NCBI RefSeq assembly: GCF_014269035.2
Contig: NZ_JABWRP020000013.1
Location: 1-64,000, forward strand
Origin: Pseudomonas vlassakiae
GTDB taxonomy: Bacteria; Pseudomonadota; Gammaproteobacteria; Pseudomonadales; Pseudomonadaceae
Direction: 5' to 3'
Length of the DNA stretch: 64,000 bases
The position numbers and the translations under genes were made by a program. Numbering within the stretch: position 1 is the first letter of the stretch; each line of letters begins with the position of its first letter. Below, piece after piece: positions 27,098 through 36,511 of the stretch. Under the pieces are notes generated by a model that had not been told where the DNA came from, did not search any database, and saw nothing but the letters and a program-made list of their open reading frames with translations.

Positions 27098-28444
27098 TCA
27101 GCTCCAGGGGAAGGGGCTGTTTGACACTGGATGAAGTTTGCCCTCGGCATAGCGGGAGAAGCGGAATGGCTCCAGCAGACGATTCTTGCTGCTACTACAG
27201 ATTTCCTCAGCAACCAGTTTGCCTACGCCCAGCATTTTGTACCCATGATTGGAGTCGGCAATGATGTAGCAGTTTTTGCGGTATACATCGAACACCGGGA
27301 AGCTGTCAGGGGTGAACGCACCGATACCGCCCGATGGCTCATTCTTGTATCGCGCCATTTGACCGGAGAAGCGCTTTTGACAGTGGGCGAGGGACGACAC
27401 CCACATGTGAGCGAACTCATGACCCACAACGAAATCTGGCGATTCCGGGCCGTAGGGATCAACCTTGACCTCATCGTACGGCTTGTCGATCACGAATGGA
27501 GCCGCACCGCCTTGGATGCCACCGAAGTGGAAGTCGGGCTTATAGTAGTTGCCCCACAACTTGTCGGTGATCAATGAACCATCAACATCGGAAAGCAACG
27601 GTGCATCAGTGTCCACGTGAATAACCGGGGGCATCTTGCCGTCATTGGTTTTTTGAAGATCAGGGTCAACACCCAAGGTGCCTTCCTGGAGCGACCAATA
27701 AGTCCACATTGGCACGCCGTCGGTGATGGCGCCGGTTTCCGGATTCTTAATGCTGACGGTCTTCGGCAGTTCCAGCATGTCCCAGAAATTGCCGACCCAT
27801 GGGCCTGCGCCGATCACCACGTAGTCACACGCGATGGTGCCGCGGGAGGTTTCAACGGCAGTGATCGAGCCATCGTTCGCGGAGACGAAGCCATTGACTT
27901 CAACGCCAGTAATAATTCGAACACCGGCTTCCTCGACCTTGGTGGTCAAACCATACATAGCTTTAGTGTTGTTCGCGTAGCCACCACGCTTTTCGTGGAG
28001 CACTGAAGTGATGTTCTGAGCCTGCCAGTCGTGGAAAATACCCTTCATGTAGTTCATGCAGTCCTTTTCACCTTCGATGAAGACGGACTCATAACCAATG
28101 GCTTTTTGCTGGTCGTAAATGGATGCAACGTCTTTGTGCATCACTTCGCAACTGATCTGCATGTAGCCGACGGGGTGGTAACTATAAGCCTTTGGATCGC
28201 TTTCCCAAACACTTACGCTATGTGCCATCAGCTCACGCATAGCCGGTTGGAAGTAGTTGTTGCGTACTACGCCGCAGGCGATACCGGTAGCGCCTGCTGC
28301 AATTCCAGACTTATCCAGGATGATGATGTCGGCACCGCTGCCGCGCTTTGTGCGTTTGAGTTCTTCTGCAAGGTGGTAAGCGGTGCTAAGGCCGTGAATG
28401 CCAGCACCAATAATTACATATGGGGAGTGCTTAGGAAATGCCAT
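27098..28444 (-). CDS. FAD-dependent oxidoreductase, sarcosine/dimethylglycine demethylase-like
   Basis: 448 residues, DAO fold. FAD motif YVIIGAGIHGLSTAYHLAE (about 9-27), then GIAAGATGIACGVVRNNYFQPAMRELM, a pattern of SoxB/DgcA-like demethylases, and C-terminal DSNHGYKMLGVGKLVAEE. It likely oxidises an N-methyl amino acid to release formaldehyde. Placed between a transport binding protein and the LysR gene, and downstream of the Rieske oxygenase pair, it could act on the tertiary amine that the Rieske enzyme makes (for example dimethylglycine or N-methylproline). It lacks the C-terminal folate domain of sarcosine dehydrogenases. Confidence 0.87.
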   Translation of the reverse strand: MAFPKHSPYVIIGAGIHGLSTAYHLAEELKRTKRGSGADIIILDKSGIAAGATGIACGVVRNNYFQPAMRELMAHSVSVWESDPKAYSYHPVGYMQISCEVMHKDVASIYDQQKAIGYESVFIEGEKDCMNYMKGIFHDWQAQNITSVLHEKRGGYANNTKAMYGLTTKVEEAGVRIITGVEVNGFVSANDGSITAVETSRGTIACDYVVIGAGPWVGNFWDMLELPKTVSIKNPETGAITDGVPMWTYWSLQEGTLGVDPDLQKTNDGKMPPVIHVDTDAPLLSDVDGSLITDKLWGNYYKPDFHFGGIQGGAAPFVIDKPYDEVKVDPYGPESPDFVVGHEFAHMWVSSLAHCQKRFSGQMARYKNEPSGGIGAFTPDSFPVFDVYRKNCYIIADSNHGYKMLGVGKLVAEEICSSSKNRLLEPFRFSRYAEGKLHPVSNSPFPWS

Positions 28445-28804
28445 GTTAATACCTATGTTAGATTGGGTGGCCTAACCATTTAATGGCTGGAGTGAGATTT
28501 TTTGCTGCGAAGCCCTGCGGAGCGTTAGCAGGCAACCCAATTGTTGAAATTGGGGCTCGTTGGGTCAACGGTTTTTTGGCGGCATTAGATACTATTATAA
28601 GTCGTATTTATGGCGCTAATGGCGAACTTCCCAAGCATGCAAGAATGCCGTGAAAGCAAATCTCAGATAATAGCTTTGAACTACACTTTGCCCTGAATGA
28701 GTGCGGTCGCCTGGTGGGTGCATCAGAATGGTGCGGTATTGACGCTTGGATGTTGAAGTTCGGGGCCAGTTCTTATGGTTAATGTTGTATGGTTTGTGAC
28801 TAGC

Positions 28805-28841
28805 AATTAAGGCGGCCCTGAATTTTAAGTCCGCCTTAATT
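28805..28841 (-). terminator. terminator between binding-protein and FAD oxidase genes
   Basis: 11-bp perfect stem AATTAAGGCGG / CCGCCTTAATT with a 15-base loop, just after the stop of the 28868-29920 gene. The stem ends are AT-rich and it could work in both directions. The remaining gap to 28445 holds no gene and probably the promoter of the FAD oxidase. Confidence 0.65.
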
Positions 28842-28867
28842 TTGCTCGTTAAGGGTTGCTTGAGTGG

Positions 28868-29920
28868 TTAGCGTGTGAGCCACGCATTAAAGCGTTGGGT
28901 GAGTGGTGCAATATTGTCGGCCCAGAAGTTGGCGTCTAGGGGGACGGAGACGTCAAAGTTTTGAGGTGACGAAGGCATGTAGGTTGTTGCCTCTTTGGGG
29001 ATCAATTCCGAGGCTTTTTTGTTAGGGATGCCTTGAGTTGAATATTCTGCGTACTGTGCCTGGATATCGGGGCGGCTAACAAATGAAAGATACTTCATCG
29101 CGTCAGCTTTGTTTTTAGAACCTTTGAGCACTACCCAGTAGTCCATGCCGTAAAGGCTTTGGTTGAAGATGTACTTGTAACTGGTGCCTTCACTCTTGTT
29201 GATGTTAGCAATACGTCCACTATAAGCGACGGTCATAGCAACCTGTCCGGAGGCAAGCAGTTGCAGTTGCGATGCGGATACGTCCCACCACACAATGTAG
29301 GGACGAAGCTCATCCAGCTTCTTAAGCGCCCTTGCAACGCCCTCGGGGGTGCTAAGTACTTTGTAAACGTCTTCCTTCGCTACGCCATCGGCGAGCAATG
29401 CGGGTTCAAGTGTGTACATAGGGCCCCGGCGCATACCACGTTTTCCCGGAAATTTCGCCACATCCCAGAAGTCTGCCCAGTTTTGCGGGCCATCTGGCAT
29501 CTTCTTGGTGTCATATGCGAAACCGACAGACCAGATGATGGCTCCTACACCACACTCCGTGACAGCTTGTGGGATAAAGTCATTGGTATTGCCAATTTTA
29601 GACCAGTCGACCTTTTCGAATAGGCCATCCGAACATCCTGGCACCAGGTCGATAGGTTCAATCTGAACGATATCCCAATTTGGGTCGCCGCCACGGGTCT
29701 TAGCTTGAAGAACCCCCAAGCCTCCTTCCCAGCTTTGCTCCAGTACGGGCTTTCCTAGCTCTGCGCCAAAGGGTTTGAAGAATTTCTCTCTCTGCGCATC
29801 TTGGAAATTCCCTCCCCAAGAGACGATGGTCAGATCTCTGGCGGAAGCGCTTTGAGATACGAAGATACTTCCGGTAATAGCTACGCAGAGCGCGAACTTT
29901 CTGAGGATTCCCATACTCAT
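28868..29920 (-). CDS. second PotD/PotF-type periplasmic binding protein, without its own permease
   Basis: 350 residues with a signal peptide (MSMGILRKFALCV..., cleavage near SASA-RD). The mature part RDLTIVSWGGNFQDAQREKFF is almost the same as in the 11415-12464 protein, and long blocks such as GMDYWVVLKG, LQLLASGQVAMT and RFNAWLTR are shared; about 70% identity by eye. No ATPase or permease gene adjoins it. It most likely feeds the transporter of 12.5-15.6 kb, extending its substrate range. Confidence 0.92.
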   Translation of the reverse strand: MSMGILRKFALCVAITGSIFVSQSASARDLTIVSWGGNFQDAQREKFFKPFGAELGKPVLEQSWEGGLGVLQAKTRGGDPNWDIVQIEPIDLVPGCSDGLFEKVDWSKIGNTNDFIPQAVTECGVGAIIWSVGFAYDTKKMPDGPQNWADFWDVAKFPGKRGMRRGPMYTLEPALLADGVAKEDVYKVLSTPEGVARALKKLDELRPYIVWWDVSASQLQLLASGQVAMTVAYSGRIANINKSEGTSYKYIFNQSLYGMDYWVVLKGSKNKADAMKYLSFVSRPDIQAQYAEYSTQGIPNKKASELIPKEATTYMPSSPQNFDVSVPLDANFWADNIAPLTQRFNAWLTR

Positions 29921-30067
29921 ACCTCGATTGCTGAATTGTTAGAATTATGCTTTTGCCGGCCCTTAAAACGAATGCTTCCTAACAACAGGTTTAAGGGCGG
30001 GCTAAGCATTTGGCAGCGGATGGTGTGTACGTTCCTTCTAATTGTTTTGATTGCAGCGTGTAAAGGG

Positions 30068-31102
30068 TTATAGGAAGGTTGCCTTTTTAACAACTACATC
30101 TTCAATAAGCCTGGAGCAGCATGCCAGGCGATATCCTTCCCGCTCTTCCTTGGCACTGATTCCCCCCTGGGCATTCATCTTCACGTCGCCGGCAGTCACT
30201 TTGACCCTGCAAGTTCCGCAGACTCCCTGGGTGCAGCCCGTGGGAATGATCATTCCCGCTTTCTTTACCGCGTCTAAAAGCAGGTCGCCTCGCTTGGCTA
30301 TAATTTCTTTGTTTTCGAACGTCAATTGTATGGCGTCAGAAGAGGCAATAATATTGAGGGCTTCAGTCGGAACTACTTCTGCTTGCGCAGTACGAGGAGG
30401 GCCAAAGTCCTCGGTGTGAAAGCTATTAGGGTTTCCACCCTCAGCAACAAATATCTTTTCTACAGCGTCCATGAAGCCTGCAGGCCCGCAGCAGAAAGTT
30501 TCTCGTGAGGCCAGGTCAGGCACGATAAGTGACATCAACTTGCGGTCTATGTGCCCTGAGTAGCCCGTCCACGATTGACCAAGAGGGACGGTTGTGGGGA
30601 TGTAGGCAAGCCTAAGATTGGACATTTCACAGTCGAGCTTTTTGAGCTCTAATTCGAACAGTATGTCAGCGGGCGTTCTGGAAGCGTGGATGTACACGAC
30701 GTCAACGGTCTCACCGCGCTTGGCGAGCCATCGCAACATCGACATCATCGGCGTCGCGCCGCTACCGCCTGAGATAAGGGCATATTTCGGTGCGAAGTGG
30801 TGGGCAATCGAGAAGTTTCCCACTGGCCCAAGTGCGCGCACTGAGGTGCCGGGATGCAAGAACTCATGCATCCATCGAGTTGCTCCGCCTTGGTTCTTGA
30901 CCGTAATTTCGATCTCAGAGCCTGGGTCAGAGGCTATGGTGAACGTCCGGTACTCTGGCCCTCCAGGGCAAGGAAGCTGCAATGTGAAGGCCTGCCCGGG
31001 ACGGTGAGCCCCCAGTACGCCTTCTTCTACGTCAAATTGAAAGGTGATGACGTCCGCTGTTTCGTTATGTCTGCCTTTACAGACCAGCCTCAGTTCGCCC
31101 AT
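30068..31102 (-). CDS. Rieske oxygenase reductase (FAD + C-terminal 2Fe-2S), GbcB-like
   Basis: 344 residues in three parts: FAD-binding domain (YRTFTIASDPGSE, about 51-63), NAD-binding domain (ISGGSGATPMMSMLRWLAKRG and TFCCGPAGFMDAVEKIF), and a C-terminal plant-type ferredoxin with Cys ligands in GCTQGVCGTCRVKV and a last Cys in LACCSR. It passes electrons from NAD(P)H to the Rieske oxygenase encoded just before it (5-base gap). Domain order matches GbcB, StcB and CntB reductases of quaternary amine oxygenases. It may also serve the second Rieske oxygenase at 42.4-43.7 kb, which has no reductase next to it. Confidence 0.93.
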   Translation of the reverse strand: MGELRLVCKGRHNETADVITFQFDVEEGVLGAHRPGQAFTLQLPCPGGPEYRTFTIASDPGSEIEITVKNQGGATRWMHEFLHPGTSVRALGPVGNFSIAHHFAPKYALISGGSGATPMMSMLRWLAKRGETVDVVYIHASRTPADILFELELKKLDCEMSNLRLAYIPTTVPLGQSWTGYSGHIDRKLMSLIVPDLASRETFCCGPAGFMDAVEKIFVAEGGNPNSFHTEDFGPPRTAQAEVVPTEALNIIASSDAIQLTFENKEIIAKRGDLLLDAVKKAGMIIPTGCTQGVCGTCRVKVTAGDVKMNAQGGISAKEEREGYRLACCSRLIEDVVVKKATFL

Positions 31103-31107
31103 TCCAT

Positions 31108-32346
31108 TTACTCCCCGCTAGCGCGACGTTTAGACGTGGCAGAGAGCATGGCGCGCATGGCCTCCATGTACCAAGTATTGAAATGCTCGACCATGAACTC
31201 ACCAGTAGGCGAGTAAGGGCCAGGCTCGTAAGCATCGGACTGAACGCCTAGAGCATTCTGCTCTGCCAGGTGTTTGTCCTGCGCATTCGTTGAAAGCCAG
31301 ACCTCGGCGAGACGGTCAGGATCGTAATCCCAGCCTTCCAATGCATCCGGGTGTACATGCCAAGTGGTGCGTACTTCGGTCTCGTACGGGCCTTTCGGCA
31401 GAATGCGAAAATGCATGATGTGATCAGCGAGGAAGTGGTGCCAACTGTTCGGTACGCGGAACATACGGATATCGCCACGATCCGGGTCGGTAAAGTTACT
31501 GATCAGTTTCTTGCAGCCAAGCTTACCGTCGAGAGTCATCGACATGACACCTGGGTTGAATGGAAGGCGTATGCAGCGGAACTCATTCCCCCCTTCGACA
31601 GGTTCATGTGGAAGCCCCTGGCTCTCCCATTTTTGAATTTTCTCTTCCATGATCTGCAAGAAACCGGGGGTCTTGGGATCATCAGGCAAAGCGGATTCTA
31701 CGAGAGAAACGAGTAGTTCCGGGTGCGACCCCGCGCAGTGATAACACTCGCGGTTGTTTTCCATCACCAGTTTCCAGTTGGCCTTTTCAATAATGACCGA
31801 CTCATACACAACTTTGGTTTTTGCTGGCTCGTAAGGTGTAACGAACGGCAGTACCGAAGCGCGGAATTTTTCGATGTCTGGAGGAGCATCCGACAGGCAG
31901 ATATAAATTAAGCCTGCAATATTGGTCAAGTTGACGGGTTTTAAGCCGTGTTGATTAAAATCAACGTGTTCAGCAACTTGCTGTGCAAAAATTAGTTTGC
32001 CATTCAGATCATATGTCCACTGATGATATGGACAAGTCAGTCGACTGCTGCTGCCGCGTTCTTCTAAACAGATGCGAGAGCCGCGGTGGCGGCAGGTGTT
32101 GTAAAAGGCTTTTACCGTGTTTTCATCTGATCTCACGATAATAATAGAGTTGTTGCCAATTTCTACGGTGCGAAAGTCTCCCGGTTCCGGCAGTTCGCAC
32201 TCATTGCAAATAAACAACCATTCCGCTTTCCAGATGGCTTCCATCTCAAAGTCGTAAGCGGCTTGATCATAATACAGAGCCCCCGGCAAGCTGTGATCTG
32301 GTTTGTAGGCTTCGAGGAGTTCTTCGACGCTTGGGTTTTTTCTCAT
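31108..32346 (-). CDS. Rieske non-haem iron oxygenase alpha subunit, GbcA/stachydrine-demethylase type
   Basis: 412 residues. Rieske cluster ligands Cys85-x-His87 and Cys105-x-x-His108. Catalytic iron ligands His203 and His208 in the ENNRECYHC region; the bridging position three residues before the first His is Glu200, where ring-hydroxylating enzymes have Asp. Glu here is known from carnitine oxygenase CntA and related quaternary amine enzymes. It should hydroxylate an N-methyl group, releasing formaldehyde. Coupled to the reductase gene. Likely substrates are glycine betaine or proline betaine; sequence alone does not decide. Confidence 0.92.
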   Translation of the reverse strand: MRKNPSVEELLEAYKPDHSLPGALYYDQAAYDFEMEAIWKAEWLFICNECELPEPGDFRTVEIGNNSIIIVRSDENTVKAFYNTCRHRGSRICLEERGSSSRLTCPYHQWTYDLNGKLIFAQQVAEHVDFNQHGLKPVNLTNIAGLIYICLSDAPPDIEKFRASVLPFVTPYEPAKTKVVYESVIIEKANWKLVMENNRECYHCAGSHPELLVSLVESALPDDPKTPGFLQIMEEKIQKWESQGLPHEPVEGGNEFRCIRLPFNPGVMSMTLDGKLGCKKLISNFTDPDRGDIRMFRVPNSWHHFLADHIMHFRILPKGPYETEVRTTWHVHPDALEGWDYDPDRLAEVWLSTNAQDKHLAEQNALGVQSDAYEPGPYSPTGEFMVEHFNTWYMEAMRAMLSATSKRRASGE

Positions 32347-33085
32347 TGCGGCTCCTTCATTATTGCAATCACGAGCAGGTGTTTAACTCAGTGCAATTAG
32401 TTTTTGTTGTTGTAGTTTACCGGTGCCTGTTGCTTGTTTTTGTAGTGGTGATCTAAAAAACCTGAAAAGATGAGTAATAATTCCTTGGCCCTGATGCTAT
32501 CGAACGATCTCTGCCATCACCACAGCACACGACGGACTTAACCAAAATTAATGTTTTCGTTCTGTTTTGCTTATGACGATCAGGGAGGTGGTTAGCTTGT
32601 AGTCATCCTCTAAGTGGCTGAGAAACCGAGATTTTTTGCAGGCAAAGCCGTATAGGTGCTTACGCTGATGAAGACCTTTTTCACCAGTAAAAAAGTGCGA
32701 GCGATGGAGAGCACCTTCTCAATGTTCGTGACAACGCAATCCCGGTTTTGAAGCGAGAGGGTGGCGCCATTTACCTCACTGGCCTTTTGTCCAGGTTAAT
32801 CACGGCAAGCAGAAACTGATCCATCCCTTGATTTACCTTGCTGGCATCGGGGTGAGGGATCGCCCATGAGAAGATGTTCACAGCCATAGATAAGACTGTG
32901 TTGCCGAACTCCTGCCGGGCATTTGCTGCCCAGCCAGACCCATGCACTCGCATTGCGAGCATCAAGTAGGAACCTGACGATGGCTCGGCAAGATGAGAAA
33001 CCAGTTTGACTGGGCTCGGCTCACAGGAGTCTTCGCGAAACTAATGAATTGGAGGATTATGCTAATTGTGTCTCAGGGAAGCTGC
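32347..33085. other. 740-base gap, promoter region plus unrecognised remnant
   Basis: Upstream of the Rieske gene and downstream of the DMSP-lyase-like gene. A minus frame at 32771-32965 (64 codons, including AVNIFSWAIPHPDAS) is open but not recognised and has no clear ribosome site; it could be a decayed gene. Nothing else is visible. Confidence 0.4.
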
Positions 33086-33871
33086 TCAAGTACTTACGTG
33101 CGCTTCTCCAAATAGCATCCATAATGACAAGTGCGGTTCTGGGCCAGAGCGCATGCTATGGAGCTGATTGCCTGAATTGTAAACAATCCCTCCCAAACCA
33201 GGTGACCACCACTCCTGGTCTTCACGCCACCAGTCGCCTAGCGATAGCGAGATATAGAGTTCTTCAGGTGGATGCCTGTGTATTGGAAAGGTAACTTCGG
33301 GGGCCATCAAAGTAAGGCCGATCAATAGCCCGTCAATACTAATCAGTCCTGATTGTCCGACAATTATTGAGTTGAAGTGTCCGTTACTAAATTCTGCGCT
33401 ACTTTCGTCATCTACCCGCTTGTACCACCTTAATTGTGGAGTGAGTTCTTCAATGTTCGCTATAATTTTCTGTAGTTCTGGTTCTGCAAAGGTGGCGTTT
33501 GCAGTAGCTATATCAAAATATTTATGAACCAGTGGCGGAGTGGCGCTTGGTTCATTGATGTGAATGGGTGTGTATGGTCTTCCTAGTAACTCAAGTATGT
33601 ACGAGCTTTTTTTATGACTTTCCAAATACTCAGCTATTTCTCTGAGGAGTCCCTGCACTGGAATTGGGTCGAGAGGCATGATTGTACTCACTGGCTGGAA
33701 GTGGAGTAATCCTAGCATAATCCAATATCTGATGAGCCTCCACCTACACGCTGGCGGCGGTGTTGTGGATGTGTCATCCAATTGGTCGTTGATGCCTTCA
33801 ATCGTTCGATTCAATAAAACCATTGTGCAATCCCTGAGTGAATCCTTTCGCATCTCATTGCCTAGTGTCAC
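33086..33871 (-). CDS. DMSP-lyase-like cupin (DddQ/DddL superfamily)
   Basis: 261 residues from a GTG; an ATG six codons in is the alternative. N-terminal 110 residues helical, of unknown role. The C-terminal cupin has both motifs of the DMSP lyase-like superfamily: FPIHRHPPEELYISLSLGDWW with His198, His200, Glu204 and Tyr206, and GNQLHSMRSGPEPHLSLW with His238, which together would hold the metal and the catalytic Tyr. Known members cleave dimethylsulfoniopropionate to dimethyl sulfide and acrylate, but the superfamily includes enzymes that do not act on DMSP. It is divergent to the DapA-like gene. Composition is AT-richer than its neighbours. Confidence 0.8.
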   Translation of the reverse strand: MTLGNEMRKDSLRDCTMVLLNRTIEGINDQLDDTSTTPPPACRWRLIRYWIMLGLLHFQPVSTIMPLDPIPVQGLLREIAEYLESHKKSSYILELLGRPYTPIHINEPSATPPLVHKYFDIATANATFAEPELQKIIANIEELTPQLRWYKRVDDESSAEFSNGHFNSIIVGQSGLISIDGLLIGLTLMAPEVTFPIHRHPPEELYISLSLGDWWREDQEWWSPGLGGIVYNSGNQLHSMRSGPEPHLSLWMLFGEAHVST

Positions 33872-34045
33872 CGCTTACCTTTGCCTTAAAGCCCGCTCTC
33901 AGTCGACGTATTACATTTCCTTATCAAGTCGTCCGCAGAAATGTCGCTGTCTACACATTGAATTCATCCGTAACCTTTTCACAGAGCATCTACCGCTCGA
34001 CGGTTTGGCTGGATCGACCAGCCGAGAACAATAAGGGGTTTTACG

Positions 34046-34939
34046 ATGTCTGCATTCAATTTTTCCGGTGTCAACCTCGCCATCACCACGCCGTTCGATC
34101 CCTTGGGCAAAATCGACTATGCGCGATTTGAGCAGCTCCTTGAGCGTTACATTGCGGCCGGCGTTCATGGCTTTGTGCTGAGCTCCGGAACCGGAATGCA
34201 TGTGTATCTGAGCAAGGATGAGTCCAAGGAGTTGGTCGCCTTCGGCTCTAAAATCATCAACGGTCGTGCTCGCGTGATCGCTCAAACCTCCGCCTTGCTG
34301 GCTGAGGAAGTCGTCGAGCGTACCCGCCATGCGAAGGATTGTGGCGCCGACGGCGTCATGGTGCTTCCACCCTTCTTCGAGGGCCCAACCGATGACCAGG
34401 GAATTATCGACTTCTATTCCTCGGTCTCCGAGGCCGGCCTGCCGATCATTGGCTACAACGTTCCACAGGCGGTAGGTGTGGAGGTGACTCCATCACTGTT
34501 CAAGCAACTGAGCAAAATCCCGAACTTTGTTTCGGTGAAGGACAGCAGTGGTGATCTCGCAGCTCAAGCTTCTCTTGTACGCACCGGCTTGCCAACCATG
34601 AACGGTGCCGATCCGCTGGTACCTTACGCTCTGTTCGCGGGTGCCGCAGGGTTGATCTGGGGTGGAGCCAACATGGCACCGAAAACCTGTGTTGCCCTGG
34701 TCAATGCCGCAGCTGAACGCAAGTGGGACGATGTGCAAGAGATCTGGAAGTCGTTGGCTCCAGTCATGTCCCTGATCTGGCAGGGTGACTACGTCCAGTC
34801 TGTTTACGCAGGTGCCGAAATCATGGGCTACAGCGCAGGTGACCCACGCCGTCCACTAGCCCGCCTGGCCGAAGATAAATTGGGTGCTCTGCGTGAAGCA
34901 TTGGCTCCGCTGATCGAGCGCGAAGCTTCCGCTTCCTGA
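34046..34939 (+). CDS. DapA-family lyase/deaminase (possible pyrroline-4-hydroxy-2-carboxylate deaminase)
   Basis: 297 residues, dihydrodipicolinate synthase/NAL family. Schiff-base Lys165 in FVSVKDSSGD and Tyr137 in IIGYNVP are both present. The DHDPS substrate motif GTTGE is replaced by SSGTGMH, so it is not a lysine biosynthesis enzyme. In hydroxyproline breakdown a DapA-family enzyme (HypD/LhpC) converts 1-pyrroline-4-hydroxy-2-carboxylate to 2-oxoglutarate semialdehyde. Its direct neighbour (17-base gap) is an amino acid oxidase-like flavoenzyme that could make this imine, and the window has an HpbD-like epimerase. Alternative: a keto-acid aldolase. Confidence 0.85.
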   Translation: MSAFNFSGVNLAITTPFDPLGKIDYARFEQLLERYIAAGVHGFVLSSGTGMHVYLSKDESKELVAFGSKIINGRARVIAQTSALLAEEVVERTRHAKDCGADGVMVLPPFFEGPTDDQGIIDFYSSVSEAGLPIIGYNVPQAVGVEVTPSLFKQLSKIPNFVSVKDSSGDLAAQASLVRTGLPTMNGADPLVPYALFAGAAGLIWGGANMAPKTCVALVNAAAERKWDDVQEIWKSLAPVMSLIWQGDYVQSVYAGAEIMGYSAGDPRRPLARLAEDKLGALREALAPLIEREASAS

Positions 34940-34956
34940 TCGCTGGAGAGGCCGAC

Positions 34957-36282
34957 ATGTTTGTTGCTTCGAAGTTACCCAAAAACAATGGCAGCTCAGG
35001 TTGGGTAGAGATGTTGCCTCGCCGCTTGGCCAAGCCAGCATTGGAGAGCTCGATTACGGCAGACGTCGTAGTCATCGGCGGTGGTTTCGCCGGGCTGTCC
35101 GCTGCGCGTCAAATCGTTCGACTGGATCCGACCGTCAAGGTAGTAGTTCTCGAAGCCGGCCTGGTCGGCGATGGGGCTTCAGGACGTAATTCTGGGTTCA
35201 TCATCGACCTTCCACATGAAGTCTCAGCAGAAGGGCTGGGTGGTGGTTCGCTTGACCGCGCACGTCGTGACATCAAGCTTTATCGTACCGCGATTGATCT
35301 GGGTATGGAGTTGGCTGAGGAGCACAGCTGGGGCAAAGAGGTCTTTGATCCCTGTGGCCGATACAGCGTTGCTCGAGGTACCCAAGGTGACGAACACATC
35401 CTGTCCTATGGGAAGCAGCTCGACGCACTTGGCGAAAAGTACGAACTACTCAACACGCGAGAAATCGGCGATGTAACAGGAAGCCCAGCGTACACATCCG
35501 GTATGTTCATGCCGGGTACGGTAATGATTCAGCCAGCGGATTATGTACGTCGCTTCGCTGATACCTTCAGGGATCCTGTTTGCGTGTATGAGCAAACGCC
35601 TGCCCTGTCTTTCAAGAACGTGGGTGGTTCCTGGGTAGTGAAAACGCCAAAGGGAGTCATTACTGCTGGCAAGGTCATCTTGGCGAACAATGGGCATGCG
35701 CAAAGCTTTGGCTTCTTTAAAGGGCAGCTACTGCACGTCTTTACCTACGCCTCGCTGACCGAGCGCTTTGATCCTAAGCGCCTTCCAGGTCACCGTACTT
35801 GGGCTGCGACCCCGGCACTGCCAATGGGGACAACCATTCGCCGCATAAGTGATGGTGATAGCGACCGGATTTTGGTGCGCTGGCGGTACTCCTACAACCC
35901 AAGCTTGACCATCGGTGATAGCCAGGTGAACAGTGCCGGAAGGGTTCACGACGAGAAATTCCTCACCCGTTTCCCTACCTTGAAGGGACTCCGCATGCAG
36001 TATCGCTGGGGCGGGCCCATGGCTCTGACCTGGAACAGCGTTCCTGCTTTTGGGGAAGTGGCCCAAGGAGTAATTTCGGCCTGTGGCTGCAATGGTCTGG
36101 GAGCGTCCAAGTCGAGCGCAGCCGGTATCGCGGCAGCCGATTTGGCTCTGGGCGTCAAGAGTGAGCTGGTGGATATTTTGAAGGCCTATGAAAAGCCCAA
36201 GCAGCTACCCCCCCAGCCTTTCTTGACCATTGGCGCGAAAGCGAATATGAAGTTCAAGGAGCTTCGTGCCGGAGACGAGTAA
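34957..36282 (+). CDS. FAD-dependent amino acid/amine oxidase, PuuB-like (paralogue)
   Basis: 441 residues, DAO superfamily. FAD motif VVVIGGGFAGLSAARQIV and DGASGRNSGFIIDLPHEV match the 15.8-17.1 kb oxidase, as do the closing CGCNGLGASKSSAAG region and the general architecture. It is co-transcribed with the DapA-like gene, which suggests it oxidises a cyclic amino acid such as cis-4-hydroxy-D-proline to the pyrroline that the DapA-like enzyme uses. This is inference from order; PuuB-like enzymes also oxidise polyamine derivatives. Confidence 0.88.
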   Translation: MFVASKLPKNNGSSGWVEMLPRRLAKPALESSITADVVVIGGGFAGLSAARQIVRLDPTVKVVVLEAGLVGDGASGRNSGFIIDLPHEVSAEGLGGGSLDRARRDIKLYRTAIDLGMELAEEHSWGKEVFDPCGRYSVARGTQGDEHILSYGKQLDALGEKYELLNTREIGDVTGSPAYTSGMFMPGTVMIQPADYVRRFADTFRDPVCVYEQTPALSFKNVGGSWVVKTPKGVITAGKVILANNGHAQSFGFFKGQLLHVFTYASLTERFDPKRLPGHRTWAATPALPMGTTIRRISDGDSDRILVRWRYSYNPSLTIGDSQVNSAGRVHDEKFLTRFPTLKGLRMQYRWGGPMALTWNSVPAFGEVAQGVISACGCNGLGASKSSAAGIAAADLALGVKSELVDILKAYEKPKQLPPQPFLTIGAKANMKFKELRAGDE

Positions 36283-36307
36283 GGCTTTAAGCTTTGACAG
36301 CAAAACG

Positions 36308-36335
36308 AAAAGGGCCTACACGAGGCCCTTTTTCA
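36308..36335 (+). terminator. rho-independent terminator after the DapA-like/oxidase operon
   Basis: AAAGGGCCT ... AGGCCCTTT with a short loop followed by TT, 26 bases past the oxidase stop. Confidence 0.85.
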
Positions 36336-36511
36336 GTATTATGGGGACAGAATGCGTGCAGGAGCACGTGTTCACGGAAACGGCGTAACGCGTGTTGGGC
36401 GTTAACACGACGGGCTGCGTGACGATACAAGAAGAATTATAAGGGGTGAGGCTTGATCAAGACTGCCGTGATGCAAATATCGTATTTTAGTTTGATAAAT
36501 GGTATAGGCTA

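Noticed and set aside
34046..34939. Calling the DapA-family gene dapA (lysine biosynthesis)
   Set aside because: The substrate-binding GTTGE motif is replaced and the gene sits in a catabolic operon with an amino acid oxidase-like gene.
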